Shown one piece after another: positions 27,132 through 36,869 of a stretch of DNA of 64,000 nt. Origin of the DNA: an uncultured bacterium (GTDB lineage Bacteria; Bacillota_I; Bacilli_A; RFN20; CAG-826); contig CASDWE010000003.1 of NCBI GenBank assembly GCA_949284685.1, forward strand, positions 62,001 through 126,000. The letters are read 5' to 3'. The translations under genes were made by a program, and so were the position numbers. The notes beneath the pieces are model-generated. The model was not told the DNA's origin. It made no database searches and worked only from the letters and a program-made list of their open reading frames with translations. Within the stretch, counting starts at the first letter, position 1. Each line of letters opens with the position of its first letter.

Positions 27132-28988
27132 TTATTTTTTTACTAAATAATCAAAAACATTATTTGGTAAGATATTTGATATTTCCAATTGTTCTTTAAA
27201 TGCCATGTGCGGATAATAAAAATCATCGATGGCAAAAATTTTAATAATTCCTTTATAATTATTTTCAATTAATAAATTTTCTAAATGAAGTGCAAATCCT
27301 GATTTATTAGCGTAAGGATCATAAATAACAATTTCATTATACTTAAGCAATTGGTTAACATAATCTTTATGTATTGGTTTTAAATAGCAAGCATCATAAT
27401 AATCAATGCTTAAATTGTTATCCTTAATTAATTTGAATAATTCATAACCCAAATTACCAACTCCAATAACGCAAATTCTTGAATCTGAATTCAAATTTAA
27501 TAAGTGCCAATCTAAAAAATTGGTTTTTGGATATTTTAAAATATCATTTGCTTCATCTTTTGGATAGCGAATGACAAACAAGCCATGATTGTTGATTGAT
27601 TCTTTTAATAAATCAAGGCAAGTTTTCTTATTATTTGCCATTGTAATAACAGAATTTGGTAAATCATAAATAAAAGATTCATCAAAACTTCCTTGATGAG
27701 TTTCACCATCAAAACCACCAGTACCAGCACGATCCACTAATAAAGTAATATTAACATTCATTCTAGCAATATCGTGATTTAATTGATCGTATGCTCTTTG
27801 TAAAAATGTAGAATACATCGAAACAATTGGATGAAATCCTTCCAAAGCTAATCCTAAAGCCATCGTTATAGCGTGTTCTTCACAAATTCCAACATCAAAT
27901 GTTCTATTTGGAAAATCTTCATATATTTTTTCTAAACAAGATCCTTTCATTGTCGCTGGTGTTATCAAGACAATTTTTTCATTATCTTTCATTAATTGGT
28001 AAACTCCATCGGCGTATACTTTTGAATAAGTTTCGTTATTTGAAACAAAAAGAGGTTTTCCAGTAGAAATATTAAATGGTTCGACACCATGCCATGAACC
28101 AGAATTATCAATTTCACTATATTTATATCCTTTTCCTTTTTTTGTCTTAAGGTGAACCACACAAGGTTTGTTCATTTTTTTGGCCTTTTTAAATATTTTT
28201 TCCATTTTTTTAATATTATGGCCATCGCATGGACCAAAATATTTTAATGATAAATTATCAAAAATGGTTGATGGAATAAGCATTTTGGCAATTTTATTTT
28301 TAATAGCCGAAGTAAAAATATAAATCTTTTTACCTACTTTTGTTTTTTGCATAAACGTTTTATAGCGTGTCTTAGCACTCATATAGGAAGTGGAATTAGA
28401 AATTTTCCTAAATAAATTGCCGAGTCCGCCTATTGATTTTGAAATAGACATTTCATTATCGTTTAATACAATAATCAATTTATGCTGATTGAAAGATAAA
28501 TTATTTAAACCTTCAAACGCTAATCCATTTGCAATACTCGCATCGCCAATAAAAGCGATAATGTTATAATCTTCTTTTTTTAAATCTCGTCCAATGGCCA
28601 TACCATAGGCAGCGCTTATTGATGTTGAAGAATGCCCTGCTTCAAAAACATCATATTTAGATTCGCTTCGTTTTTGAAAACCGCTTACACCATCCTTATG
28701 GCGTAGATTAGATAAATCTCTACCTGTTAATATTTTATATGTATAGCTTTGATGTCCAACATCAAATAATATTTTGTCTTTATTAAAATCAAAAACGCGA
28801 CATAATGCAATGCTTACATCAATTACTCCCAAATTGCTGGAAAGATGGCCACCATTTTTTGCTACAGTTTCTATGATATATTGTGTGATTTTATCTTTAA
28901 GAAGTAAAATTTCATCATACGTTAATTCTTTAACAAAATTTGGATTTGTAATTTTTGATATATCAATGTTGTGAATTTCTTTTTTCAT
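27132..28988 (-). CDS. dxs: 1-deoxy-D-xylulose-5-phosphate synthase
   Basis: Thiamine-diphosphate enzyme starting the MEP pathway from pyruvate and glyceraldehyde-3-phosphate. Signatures: HLSSNLGVIDVSIAL (N-terminal histidine region), the TPP motif GDASIANGLAFEGLNNL near residue 147, and CEEHAITMALGLALEG with DRAGTGGFDGETHQG in the pyrimidine and glyoxylate-binding part. 618 residues is normal. It follows xseB; in B. subtilis ispA stands between them but is missing here. No ribosome site is visible, and the 27-nt gap to xseB is filled entirely by an ACTAA array. Confidence 0.95.
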   Translation of the reverse strand: MKKEIHNIDISKITNPNFVKELTYDEILLLKDKITQYIIETVAKNGGHLSSNLGVIDVSIALCRVFDFNKDKILFDVGHQSYTYKILTGRDLSNLRHKDGVSGFQKRSESKYDVFEAGHSSTSISAAYGMAIGRDLKKEDYNIIAFIGDASIANGLAFEGLNNLSFNQHKLIIVLNDNEMSISKSIGGLGNLFRKISNSTSYMSAKTRYKTFMQKTKVGKKIYIFTSAIKNKIAKMLIPSTIFDNLSLKYFGPCDGHNIKKMEKIFKKAKKMNKPCVVHLKTKKGKGYKYSEIDNSGSWHGVEPFNISTGKPLFVSNNETYSKVYADGVYQLMKDNEKIVLITPATMKGSCLEKIYEDFPNRTFDVGICEEHAITMALGLALEGFHPIVSMYSTFLQRAYDQLNHDIARMNVNITLLVDRAGTGGFDGETHQGSFDESFIYDLPNSVITMANNKKTCLDLLKESINNHGLFVIRYPKDEANDILKYPKTNFLDWHLLNLNSDSRICVIGVGNLGYELFKLIKDNNLSIDYYDACYLKPIHKDYVNQLLKYNEIVIYDPYANKSGFALHLENLLIENNYKGIIKIFAIDDFYYPHMAFKEQLEISNILPNNVFDYLVKK

Positions 28989-29015
28989 ACTAAAAATTAA
29001 CTAAATTTCCACTAA
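28989..29015 (+). repeat. 11-bp phased ACTAA array between xseB and dxs
   Basis: ACTAA at 28989, 29000 and 29011, exactly 11 bp apart. The three boxes occupy the complete gap between the xseB stop and the dxs start. Confidence 0.8.
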
Positions 29016-29204
29016 TTACTCAATTATTTTCTCTATTTTCTCTTTTACATTTTTTAAAGCATCCTGAATGTTGTCGATGATAATTTTAGCGTCTTCATAT
29101 AATTTAATGCTCTCATCGATGCTTGTATTTTCATCGTTAATTTTCTCTAATATTTCTTTTAATTTATTCAACGATTGCTCAAAATCAATATTTTTATTTT
29201 CCAT
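29016..29204 (-). CDS. xseB: Exodeoxyribonuclease VII small subunit
   Basis: A 62-residue helical protein with the family core FEQSLNKLKEILEKI and SIDESIKLYEDA. It joins XseA to make exonuclease VII, which degrades single-stranded DNA. GGAGGTAATAAAAA stands before the ATG, inside the end of xseA, which it overlaps by 11 nt. Confidence 0.93.
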   Translation of the reverse strand: MENKNIDFEQSLNKLKEILEKINDENTSIDESIKLYEDAKIIIDNIQDALKNVKEKIEKIIE

Positions 29205-30345
29205 TTTTTATTACCTCCAAAATAGTGCTTTTGATTGTACCGTCACTTATTGTAGTAAAAATTATATCACCTTTATTAACGTCTCCACATGATTTAACTA
29301 CACTTTTTTTATCTTCTTTTCGCGTTAATGAATATCCTCTTTTTAATATATTTAAGGGATTTAAATCATTTAAACGATTATTATATAGTTCAATTTGCTT
29401 TATTAAATTTTCCAATTTAATTTTTATACTTTTGTGTAAATTATCTTTTAGATAATTGTAATCCGTCATAAAACTATTCAATTTGTTTTTAATTTGATTT
29501 TTCATTTCATTTTCATAACTATTACAAATTTGTTTTATTTCTCTTATATCGATAGTTGCTAATTCAGCGGCGCCTGTAGGTGTTGACGCTCTTTTATCAG
29601 CGATATAATCGATTAAAGTCAAATCTATTTCGTGTCCAACGGCACTTATAATAGGACATTTGCTATTTGATAATGCAATTATTAGCGTTTCATCATTGAA
29701 AGCACTTAAATCTTCACTTGATCCACCGCCACGTCCAATAATTAAAGTATCAATATCGTATTCTTGCGACTTAAAATATGCTTTTAATATTTCTTTAGCG
29801 GCCCCATCACCTTGAACTTGACAAGGGAAAACATAAATATCACAAAACGGATATCTTCGTTTTAAATTAACAATAATATCTTTTAAAGCTGCACTATTTT
29901 TAGCGCTTATCACACCAATTGCTTTTGGAAATATATTTATTGGGCGCTTTCTTTTTTCATCAAACAGCCCCATTTTATATAATTTTTGTTTTAATTCTTC
30001 AAATTGCAATAGCTTGTTTCCCAGTCCTTGATTTATAACATTATATACTTTTAATGAATAACTTCCCCGACCAGTAAAAACACTAATTGCACCATATAAA
30101 ATAACTTTATCACCAGTTTTAATCTCAAATTTTAATTTTTGATAATTGTTTTTAAATAATACACAGTTTATTGATGCATTTTTTTCGACGTCTAACAAAG
30201 AAAAATAATAAACGCCATTGCTGGCTAATTTAAAATTGCTTACTTCGCCTTGAACAAGTATAGATTGTAAATTTTCATCTTCTTCTAAGCGTGATTTTAT
30301 ATAATCATTTAATTGACTAACACTAGGTATATCAGCATAATCCAT
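29194..30345 (-). CDS. xseA: Exodeoxyribonuclease VII large subunit
   Basis: Catalytic subunit of exonuclease VII, 383 residues. The N-terminal OB fold (SVSQLNDYIKSRLE, VQGEVSNFK) is followed by the catalytic region with AVGHEIDLTLIDYIADKRASTPTGAAEL near 235-262 and GRGGGSSEDLSAFNDE near 200. The C-terminal coiled part is shorter than in E. coli. Its start overlaps the nusB stop by one base. Confidence 0.95.
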   Translation of the reverse strand: MDYADIPSVSQLNDYIKSRLEEDENLQSILVQGEVSNFKLASNGVYYFSLLDVEKNASINCVLFKNNYQKLKFEIKTGDKVILYGAISVFTGRGSYSLKVYNVINQGLGNKLLQFEELKQKLYKMGLFDEKRKRPINIFPKAIGVISAKNSAALKDIIVNLKRRYPFCDIYVFPCQVQGDGAAKEILKAYFKSQEYDIDTLIIGRGGGSSEDLSAFNDETLIIALSNSKCPIISAVGHEIDLTLIDYIADKRASTPTGAAELATIDIREIKQICNSYENEMKNQIKNKLNSFMTDYNYLKDNLHKSIKIKLENLIKQIELYNNRLNDLNPLNILKRGYSLTRKEDKKSVVKSCGDVNKGDIIFTTISDGTIKSTILEVIKNGK

Positions 30346-30749
30346 TATAAAAGATTCTCCAATATTCCATTTACAAAGCGATAATTATTTTTATCTAAAA
30401 AAGTTTTAGCTTGTTTAATAGCAACATTTATAATTATTTTACGATCGGTTTTTTCAATATAATGATAATGTGCATACGCTAAAAAAAGAATAGCTTGCAT
30501 GATTTTAGAAAGTCGATTAAAAGACCAATCTCTTAAATATTTTGTAATATTTTCTTTAATTTCATCTTTATGTGCAATCGCACTTACCACTACACGCCTA
30601 ACATAAAGGTCAACCTCATCAAAAGGTTCATCCAAGTTATCACTTATTAATTCTTTGATATCATATTTTAAATTCATTTCATCATAGCAAAGACATTGAT
30701 AAATTATAATCATTGCAATATTTTGAGCTTTATTTCTTGTCATCAACAT
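30345..30749 (-). CDS. nusB: Transcription antitermination factor NusB
   Basis: All-helical factor acting in rRNA antitermination, 134 residues. Conserved features: TRNKAQNIAMIIIYQ at the N-terminus, a central VDLYVRRVV and the C-terminal INVAIKQAKTF followed by FVNGILENL. I choose ATG at 30749, with AAAGG nine bases upstream; ATG at 30743 is possible. It overlaps the end of the preceding membrane-protein gene by 20 nt. The asp23-nusB-xseA order matches B. subtilis. Confidence 0.9.
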   Translation of the reverse strand: MLMTRNKAQNIAMIIIYQCLCYDEMNLKYDIKELISDNLDEPFDEVDLYVRRVVVSAIAHKDEIKENITKYLRDWSFNRLSKIMQAILFLAYAHYHYIEKTDRKIIINVAIKQAKTFLDKNNYRFVNGILENLL

Positions 30750-31395
30750 TTTCTTCAACCTTTGTTATTTTATCACTTTCAGCGGTGTTTTGCTTATAAA
30801 TTTTTTCAATTGCGAAAAGATGATAATATTCATAAATAGAAATTATTAAAAAGAACCAAATTATTACATGTAAACCGAGCATTATCCAAAGATATTCGCT
30901 AGCTTCGCCTATTAAGTAACACGCTACAATCATAATTGTATCAACTAAATAAAAAATAATTTGTCCATAAAAAGCAATCTTTTTGCCCTGACTAGCGTAA
31001 ATTCCAGCTAAAATCGCTAAGGAAGAAAAAATAAGACTAATGGCCATGATTATGACAATAAACCAAACAAAATCTAAAGATGGATCTCCTAAACGATAAA
31101 AAGTAAGCATTTCAAAAATGCGAAACAAAAATGAATTGCTAGAAAAACAAAATGCATATTGATAAGTTGAAAAACTTAAACTATTTCCTAATAGTGTTCC
31201 TTCAATAAAAGTTGCAGGTGAAATTTGTTGAGTCGCATTTTGTATTAAACCAATCATCAAACCAAAAATATTAAAAACACCTGCCCAAATCATTATCCGT
31301 GAAGATTTTTGATAAGAACGCAAAGCTTTATTATGAGCTTGAGCGTAGGTCAGAACTTTTTTACTTTTCTTTTTTTTGACTTGCTTTTTGCTCAT
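30730..31395 (-). CDS. Hypothetical four-helix membrane protein
   Basis: Not recognised. About 221 residues with a strongly basic N-terminus (MSKKQVKKKKSKK), about four hydrophobic helices (near residues 35-55, 105-130, 138-160 and 168-190) and a charged C-terminal tail. The ATG at 31395 is preferred over a TTG at 31407. It lies inside the asp23-nusB interval, where Bacillus has no such gene, and overlaps asp23 by about 35 nt and nusB by 20 nt, so it must be co-expressed with them. Confidence 0.7.
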   Translation of the reverse strand: MSKKQVKKKKSKKVLTYAQAHNKALRSYQKSSRIMIWAGVFNIFGLMIGLIQNATQQISPATFIEGTLLGNSLSFSTYQYAFCFSSNSFLFRIFEMLTFYRLGDPSLDFVWFIVIIMAISLIFSSLAILAGIYASQGKKIAFYGQIIFYLVDTIMIVACYLIGEASEYLWIMLGLHVIIWFFLIISIYEYYHLFAIEKIYKQNTAESDKITKVEENVDDKK

Positions 31396-31732
31396 TTGTC
31401 TTTTCAATTTTTATTTCAATATCAAAAGGAACTTGCTCAGTAGCTTCATTTAACGCTAAATGAATTTCTTTTTCTAATAATTGTTTTACTTCATCTTTAT
31501 CGACGTTTGAATTTATTTCAATCGCTAACCAAACATGAACAACGCCATTTCTAATTGTTATTTTAATTGGTCTATTTAGACGAAAACGTTGATCTTTTTT
31601 TAATTGTCGACTACTTTTTGCAACTCCTGGCACATTTAAAATAGCTTCATTTACAAGATTTTCAAAAGCTAAATATGAAATGCCAATTTTTCCTTTATTT
31701 GTTAAGTTATCTATAAAAACATAATCCGCCAT
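31361..31732 (-). CDS. Asp23/Gls24-family protein (YqhY-like)
   Basis: A 123-residue Asp23/Gls24 domain protein. The hallmarks are GKIGISYLAFENLVNEAILNVPGV near the start and VHVWLAIEIN in the middle. Relatives are envelope-stress or fatty-acid-synthesis-linked proteins of Firmicutes; the B. subtilis homologue YqhY lies just upstream of nusB, as here. A GAGGTTT ribosome site precedes the ATG. Confidence 0.88.
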   Translation of the reverse strand: MADYVFIDNLTNKGKIGISYLAFENLVNEAILNVPGVAKSSRQLKKDQRFRLNRPIKITIRNGVVHVWLAIEINSNVDKDEVKQLLEKEIHLALNEATEQVPFDIEIKIEKTNEQKASQKKEK

Positions 31733-31770
31733 AAGTAAACCTCAGTTTAATTATTATATTTAAACACAAA

Positions 31771-31785
31771 AATTTCCACAACTAA
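31771..31785 (+). repeat. Partial array-like element after tkt
   Basis: AATTTCCACA followed by ACTAA directly before the tkt stop codon. It closely resembles the TTTCCAC plus ACTAATTA wording at 29005-29018 and around 21377-21425, but only one exact box is present. Confidence 0.4.
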
Positions 31786-33771
31786 TTAATTCTTAATTAA
31801 TTCTAATAGTTGATTCAAAACACTTTCTTTGTCAAATTTAAAGTGTTTTATAGCATCTGATGCTGGTGCACTAGTGCCAAATGTATCGATTCCAATATTG
31901 TGTTTTGCAAATTTTGACCAACCAAATGTTGATAGCATTTCAATAGATACTCTTTTATCGTATGGAAGAGATAAAATTTCATCTTGATAAGTTTTATCTT
32001 GTCTTAAGAATATTTCTTGTGATGGCATTGATACAACACGAATATCGATTCCTTTTTCTTTTAACATGGTTTTAAGTTCAATTGCTAATGAAACTTCACT
32101 ACCTGTCGCTATTAAGATTAAATCAGCTTTATTTTCTTCTTTTGCAACAACATAAGCACCTTTTTTAACACCATCAAGAGATGTTGTTTTCAAATTCGGT
32201 AAGTTTTGACGCGACAAAATAATTGCTGTTGGACGGTCTAATGATTTTAATCCAAGATACCAAGCAGCATAAGTTTCCATTTCATCGCAAGGTCTAATGA
32301 CATCTAAATTAGGAATACTACGTAACATCGCTAGATGTTCGATTGGCTGATGGGTAGGACCATCTTCACCAACTGCAATACTATCATGCGAAAACAAATA
32401 AATAACTGGCAAATGAGATAATGCCGCTGTTCTAATAGCGGATTTCATATAATCAGAAAATACTAAGAAGCATCCAATATAAACTCTTAATCCATGATGT
32501 AACATTATTCCATTAGCAGCACTGGCCATTAAAAATTCACGAATACCCCAGTTTATATTATGTCCGCTTCGATTAGATGGAGTAAAATCAGTTCCACCAT
32601 TTATCTTAGTTATAACACTTCCAGCAACATCAGCGCTTCCTCCAATAAGATTTGGAATAGAAAGAATATAGTCATTTAAAGCTTTGCCAGATGCATTACG
32701 TGTGGAAATTGAACTCCCTATTTCAATATCTGGCATAACATCGCTTAAATATTTGCTGACGTCATTTTTAATTAAGTTAGTAAAACGTAAAGCATCTTTT
32801 TTATTGTGTTTAGCATATGAATCAAATTCTTTTTTATATTCTTCATAAGCTTTCGTTCCACGTTTAATAAAGCTGTCGGCGAAATTTTTATAAACTTCTT
32901 CAGGAATAAAAAATGGTTCATAATCGTAATGATATATTTCTTTTTTAGCGTAATTTCCATCTTCTTCTCCTAATGGAGATCCATGAACTTTACTTGTTCC
33001 TTGTTTTTTAGAACCATAACCTATTATCGTTTTTACAATAATTAATGTTGGTTTATCTTTTGATAATTTAGCTTGCTTAATAGCGTTATCAATTGCGATG
33101 ATATCATTACCGTCTTCAACTTTTAAAACGTTCCATTCGCTAGCTAAAAAACGATTTTCAACTGATTCAGAAAACGACATTTCTAATCCACCATCAAGGG
33201 TAACATCATTTGAATCATAAAATAAAATTAATTTATTTAATTTTTGATGGCCAGCAAAAGAAATTGCTTCTTGTGAGAGTCCTTCTTGAAGACAACCATC
33301 ACCGCATAAACAATATGTATAGTGATTAATTAATGTCTTTCCGTCTTCATATTGGGCTTGTAGCGACTGTTCAGCAAGTGCAACACCGACGGCTTGAGCA
33401 ATTCCTTGACCTAAAGGTCCGCTTGTGGCATCAACTCCAGCTGTATGACCATATTCAGGATGCCCAGGAGTTAAACTATTCAATTGACGAAAAGATTTAA
33501 GATCATCAATAGTTAATCCATAACCGCACAAATGCAACATTGTATATAACAAACTAGAAGCATGTCCAGCACTTAAAATAAAACGATCGCGATTAATCCA
33601 ATTTGGATGGTTAGGATCGGCTATTAAATGATTTTTAAATAAAGTATAGACAATAGGTGCAGAACCTAGAGCCATTCCAGGATGTCCGCTTTTTGCCTTG
33701 TTAATTACATCGATACACGTTGATCTAATTGCTGCTATTGATAGTTCATCAATTTTCATTCTTTCTGCCAT
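31786..33771 (-). CDS. tkt: Transketolase
   Basis: TPP enzyme of the pentose phosphate pathway that moves two-carbon units, 661 residues. Seen: RSTCIDVINKAKSGHPGMALGSAP, the TPP motif CGDGCLQEGLSQEAISFAGH near residue 153, and DSIAVGEDGPTHQPIEHLA near 465. Together with dxs it is one of two TPP transketolase-family enzymes here. AAGGAG precedes the ATG, and that ribosome site merges with the first box of a phased array. Confidence 0.96.
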   Translation of the reverse strand: MAERMKIDELSIAAIRSTCIDVINKAKSGHPGMALGSAPIVYTLFKNHLIADPNHPNWINRDRFILSAGHASSLLYTMLHLCGYGLTIDDLKSFRQLNSLTPGHPEYGHTAGVDATSGPLGQGIAQAVGVALAEQSLQAQYEDGKTLINHYTYCLCGDGCLQEGLSQEAISFAGHQKLNKLILFYDSNDVTLDGGLEMSFSESVENRFLASEWNVLKVEDGNDIIAIDNAIKQAKLSKDKPTLIIVKTIIGYGSKKQGTSKVHGSPLGEEDGNYAKKEIYHYDYEPFFIPEEVYKNFADSFIKRGTKAYEEYKKEFDSYAKHNKKDALRFTNLIKNDVSKYLSDVMPDIEIGSSISTRNASGKALNDYILSIPNLIGGSADVAGSVITKINGGTDFTPSNRSGHNINWGIREFLMASAANGIMLHHGLRVYIGCFLVFSDYMKSAIRTAALSHLPVIYLFSHDSIAVGEDGPTHQPIEHLAMLRSIPNLDVIRPCDEMETYAAWYLGLKSLDRPTAIILSRQNLPNLKTTSLDGVKKGAYVVAKEENKADLILIATGSEVSLAIELKTMLKEKGIDIRVVSMPSQEIFLRQDKTYQDEILSLPYDKRVSIEMLSTFGWSKFAKHNIGIDTFGTSAPASDAIKHFKFDKESVLNQLLELIKN

Positions 33772-33783
33772 TTTTAAATCTCC

Positions 33784-33810
33784 TTAGTAATTATTTAGTA
33801 TATATTTAGT
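33784..33810 (-). repeat. 11-bp phased array between aspS and tkt
   Basis: TTAGT on the + strand (ACTAA on the minus strand) at 33784, 33795 and 33806, exactly 11 bp apart. One end box contains the aspS stop codon and the other adjoins the tkt Shine-Dalgarno. Confidence 0.78.
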
Positions 33811-35530
33811 TTTTTAAACTAATCCCAAGTTCATCTAATTGATCATCATCAACTTTATTAGGTGCTCCTGATACTGGATCAACTGCATTAAGATTTTTAG
33901 GAAATGCAATAACATCGCGTATGTTATCCGTTCCACCTAAAATCATCGCTAGACGATCTAAGCCAAACGCTATTCCACCATGTGGAGGCGTACCATATTT
34001 TAAAGCTTCGATAAAATAACCAAATTTTTCTTGTATTTGTTCATCGCTCAAACCTAATATTTCAAAAATTTGTTTTTGAATATTTTGATCATAAATTCTT
34101 AATGTTCCACCACCAGCTTCATAACCGTTTATAACAATATCATATGCGTATGACAAAACTTCTAATGGATTAGTTTTTAATTGATTTAGACATTCATCTT
34201 TTGGTCTAGTAAAAGGATGATGTGTCGCGACAATTTTGTTATCTTCGACGTTTTTTTCAAACATTGGAAAATCTACTACCCACAATAAATCGTAAGTGTT
34301 TGGTTTGATTAGTTTAAGTTGTTTGGCGTAATTATTTCTTAATGAGCCTAAAAAAGAACAAACACGATTATATGAGCCGTGGCTGATGATAAGAATATCA
34401 CCATTGTTTAAATTTGCTCTATTTATCAAATTTGAAATCGATTCATCATCAAGATATTTTGCTAAAGATCCATGAAATTCATTATTTTCATATTTTAAAA
34501 CATTTACAAAATCTAAATTGAATTTTTTGGCTTCTAAATTTAATGAATCAATAACTTTTCTTGATGTTTCAGCGGCAATATTTTCTACTTTTATTGCTCT
34601 AATGGACAAATTGCCTTGATAAAATGGAATATTTAATTTTTGTAAAATATCATCAACGTCAAATAATTTCATGTCAAAACGTGTATCTGGTTTATCACTT
34701 CCATAATTTTTTATAGCATCACTATATTTAATTTGACGTAACGGCAAAGAAATTTCTACACCAATAGTATCTTTGAATATTTTATATAACAATCCTTCCA
34801 TCAATTTTAATAATTCGCCTTGACTTAAAAAGGAAGTTTCAATATCAATTTGAGTAAAATCAGGTTGGCGATCAGCTCTTAAATCTTCATCGCGAAAACA
34901 TCTAGCGATTTGATAATATCTTTCAAGACCACCTACCATTAACATTTGTTTAAACATTTGTGGACTTTGTGGTAAGGCATAAAAATTACCTTTATGTATT
35001 CTTGATGGAACTAAATATTCTTTCGCCCCCTCAGGAGATGATGCACATAACATTGGGGTTTCAATTTCGATAAAATGGTATTGATTTAAGTATTCATGCA
35101 CCGCCATTTTGATTTTATGACGTATATCTAAATAATGCTGCATGATTGGTCTTCTTAAATCTAAATAACGATATTTTAAGCGAGTTTCTTCCAATGCATC
35201 AGTGTTATTATCAATGATTAAAGGAGGGTTAATTGCACTATTTATTAAATTGACTTCATCAGCAATTATTTCAATTTCTCCGGTTTTAAGTTTAAGATTT
35301 GGTGTTTCTTTTTTTGAAACAACACCTTTGACATTAATTACATATTCATTTCTGATTTCGCAACATTTGACATTATCTTTAACTAAAACTTGAATTATTC
35401 CACTTCTATCACGTAAATCAATGAAAAGTAATTGTCCTAAATTTCTTTTTTTGGCAACCCATCCCACTAAAGAAACATGCTTTCCAACATCTTTTAAAGA
35501 TAATTCTGTATTAAATAAGTCTCTATACAT
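33806..35530 (-). CDS. aspS: Aspartyl-tRNA synthetase
   Basis: Class II synthetase charging tRNA-Asp, 574 residues from the ATG at 35530, which has GAGGAAAA upstream and lies one base after the hisS stop. The OB-fold anticodon domain (VGWVAKKRNLGQLLFIDLRDRSG) is followed by motif 2 (FRDEDLRADRQPDFTQID near 215), the bacterial GAD insertion, and motif 3 (GIAFGLDRLAMILGG near 525). The hisS-aspS order is that of B. subtilis. An upstream extension to 35557 would overlap hisS and has no support. Confidence 0.96.
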   Translation of the reverse strand: MYRDLFNTELSLKDVGKHVSLVGWVAKKRNLGQLLFIDLRDRSGIIQVLVKDNVKCCEIRNEYVINVKGVVSKKETPNLKLKTGEIEIIADEVNLINSAINPPLIIDNNTDALEETRLKYRYLDLRRPIMQHYLDIRHKIKMAVHEYLNQYHFIEIETPMLCASSPEGAKEYLVPSRIHKGNFYALPQSPQMFKQMLMVGGLERYYQIARCFRDEDLRADRQPDFTQIDIETSFLSQGELLKLMEGLLYKIFKDTIGVEISLPLRQIKYSDAIKNYGSDKPDTRFDMKLFDVDDILQKLNIPFYQGNLSIRAIKVENIAAETSRKVIDSLNLEAKKFNLDFVNVLKYENNEFHGSLAKYLDDESISNLINRANLNNGDILIISHGSYNRVCSFLGSLRNNYAKQLKLIKPNTYDLLWVVDFPMFEKNVEDNKIVATHHPFTRPKDECLNQLKTNPLEVLSYAYDIVINGYEAGGGTLRIYDQNIQKQIFEILGLSDEQIQEKFGYFIEALKYGTPPHGGIAFGLDRLAMILGGTDNIRDVIAFPKNLNAVDPVSGAPNKVDDDQLDELGISLKN

Positions 35531-35531
35531 A

Positions 35532-36821
35532 TTAATTTTCCTCGTGATTATGCTCAAATTGTTTGCAAAAATATAAAACTAAGTCATCATATTTAACAAC
35601 ATCTTGTGTTTGATTAGTTAAATTTTTAACAGTTAATTCATTATTATTAATTTCATCTTCACCGATGAAAATAACATAATGGGCCTGTTTTTTTAAGGCT
35701 ATTTTTATTGCAGAAGATGGCTTATGAAATTGATAATCACTGTCGCATACAAAGCCATGCATTCTTAATAAATTACTGACATTAAATGCACTTAAATTTG
35801 CACTTTCATCAATCGCAGCAACATAAATATCGATTGAATATTCAGGATTTGGTATTAATTCATCATCTTTAAGAATTGAGTAAATTCTTTCAATACCAAA
35901 CGAAAATCCAACACCTTGCAAGTTTGGACCGCCTAATTCATTTATTAAATTCGAATAGTGTCCACCTGCACCAATTGCGCCATAATCAAAACCTTTTTTG
36001 CTTACATAATGGAATTCAAAAACGGTCTGGCTATAATAATCTAAACCTCTAACTAAAGTATCATCGACTTCATATGGAATATAATTTTCATCTAATATTT
36101 CTTTTAAATGTTTAAATCTAATTTTAGAATCTTTGCTCAAATAGTCTGACATTTTAGGTGCAGCACGCACAATTTCTTTATCGGTATCAACCTTACAATC
36201 TAAAATACGTAATGGATTTAATTTAAACCTTTGTTTACAATCATCACACATATTATCGATGTATTGTGAAAAATATTCTTTCAAAGCATTTCTATATGAT
36301 GTTCTTGATTCTTCATCTCCTAAAGAATTTATTTTTAATTTAACATTTTCTAAGCCAAATTGTTTTAATATCGTATATCCTAGGATAATTGCTTCGGCAT
36401 CAAAATATAATGAATCAGTCCCTAAAATTTCAACACCAAATTGATCAAATTGACGATATCGTCCTAATTGAGGTCTTTCATAGCGAAAAACTGGACCATG
36501 ATAATAAGCCTTAATAGGCAAATTAGAATTTGCATATAATTTATTATTAACAAAGCTTCGAATTATTGAAGCGGTAAATTCTGGTCGTAAAGAAATTAGT
36601 CTTTCTCCTTTATCTAAAAAAGTATACATTTCTTTTCTAACGATATCGCTGCTTTCGCCTACACCCCTTTGAAATAAATTAGCGTTTTCTATAACTGGTA
36701 CTTTAAACAATTTATAAGAAAAAAGACGACAAACATCAGACATTAAATCAACGATGAATTGATAATCTTGAGCTTCTTTTAATATAACATCATGAGTTCC
36801 TTTAAGATTTTGATATTCCAT
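35532..36821 (-). CDS. hisS: Histidyl-tRNA synthetase
   Basis: Class II synthetase, 429 residues. Motifs: GTHDV at the N-terminus, RPEFTASIIR (motif 2 region), YYHGPVFRYERPQLGRYRQFDQFG near 105-130, and the histidine-specific LVRGLDYYSQTVFEF near 255 with GAIGAGGHYSNL. GGAGGATAT before the ATG fixes the start. It is followed by aspS. Confidence 0.96.
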   Translation of the reverse strand: MEYQNLKGTHDVILKEAQDYQFIVDLMSDVCRLFSYKLFKVPVIENANLFQRGVGESSDIVRKEMYTFLDKGERLISLRPEFTASIIRSFVNNKLYANSNLPIKAYYHGPVFRYERPQLGRYRQFDQFGVEILGTDSLYFDAEAIILGYTILKQFGLENVKLKINSLGDEESRTSYRNALKEYFSQYIDNMCDDCKQRFKLNPLRILDCKVDTDKEIVRAAPKMSDYLSKDSKIRFKHLKEILDENYIPYEVDDTLVRGLDYYSQTVFEFHYVSKKGFDYGAIGAGGHYSNLINELGGPNLQGVGFSFGIERIYSILKDDELIPNPEYSIDIYVAAIDESANLSAFNVSNLLRMHGFVCDSDYQFHKPSSAIKIALKKQAHYVIFIGEDEINNNELTVKNLTNQTQDVVKYDDLVLYFCKQFEHNHEEN

Positions 36822-36840
36822 ATATCCTCCAACTAAACAT

Positions 36841-36864
36841 TATATAGAATTGCTATTCTATATA
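36841..36864. repeat. 24-bp inverted repeat between relA and hisS
   Basis: TATATAGAAT (36841-36850), loop TGCT, ATTCTATATA (36855-36864): two perfect 10-bp arms. No T run follows on the minus strand, so it is more operator-like, or a leader hairpin, than a terminator. Confidence 0.6.
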
Positions 36865-36869
36865 CAAAG

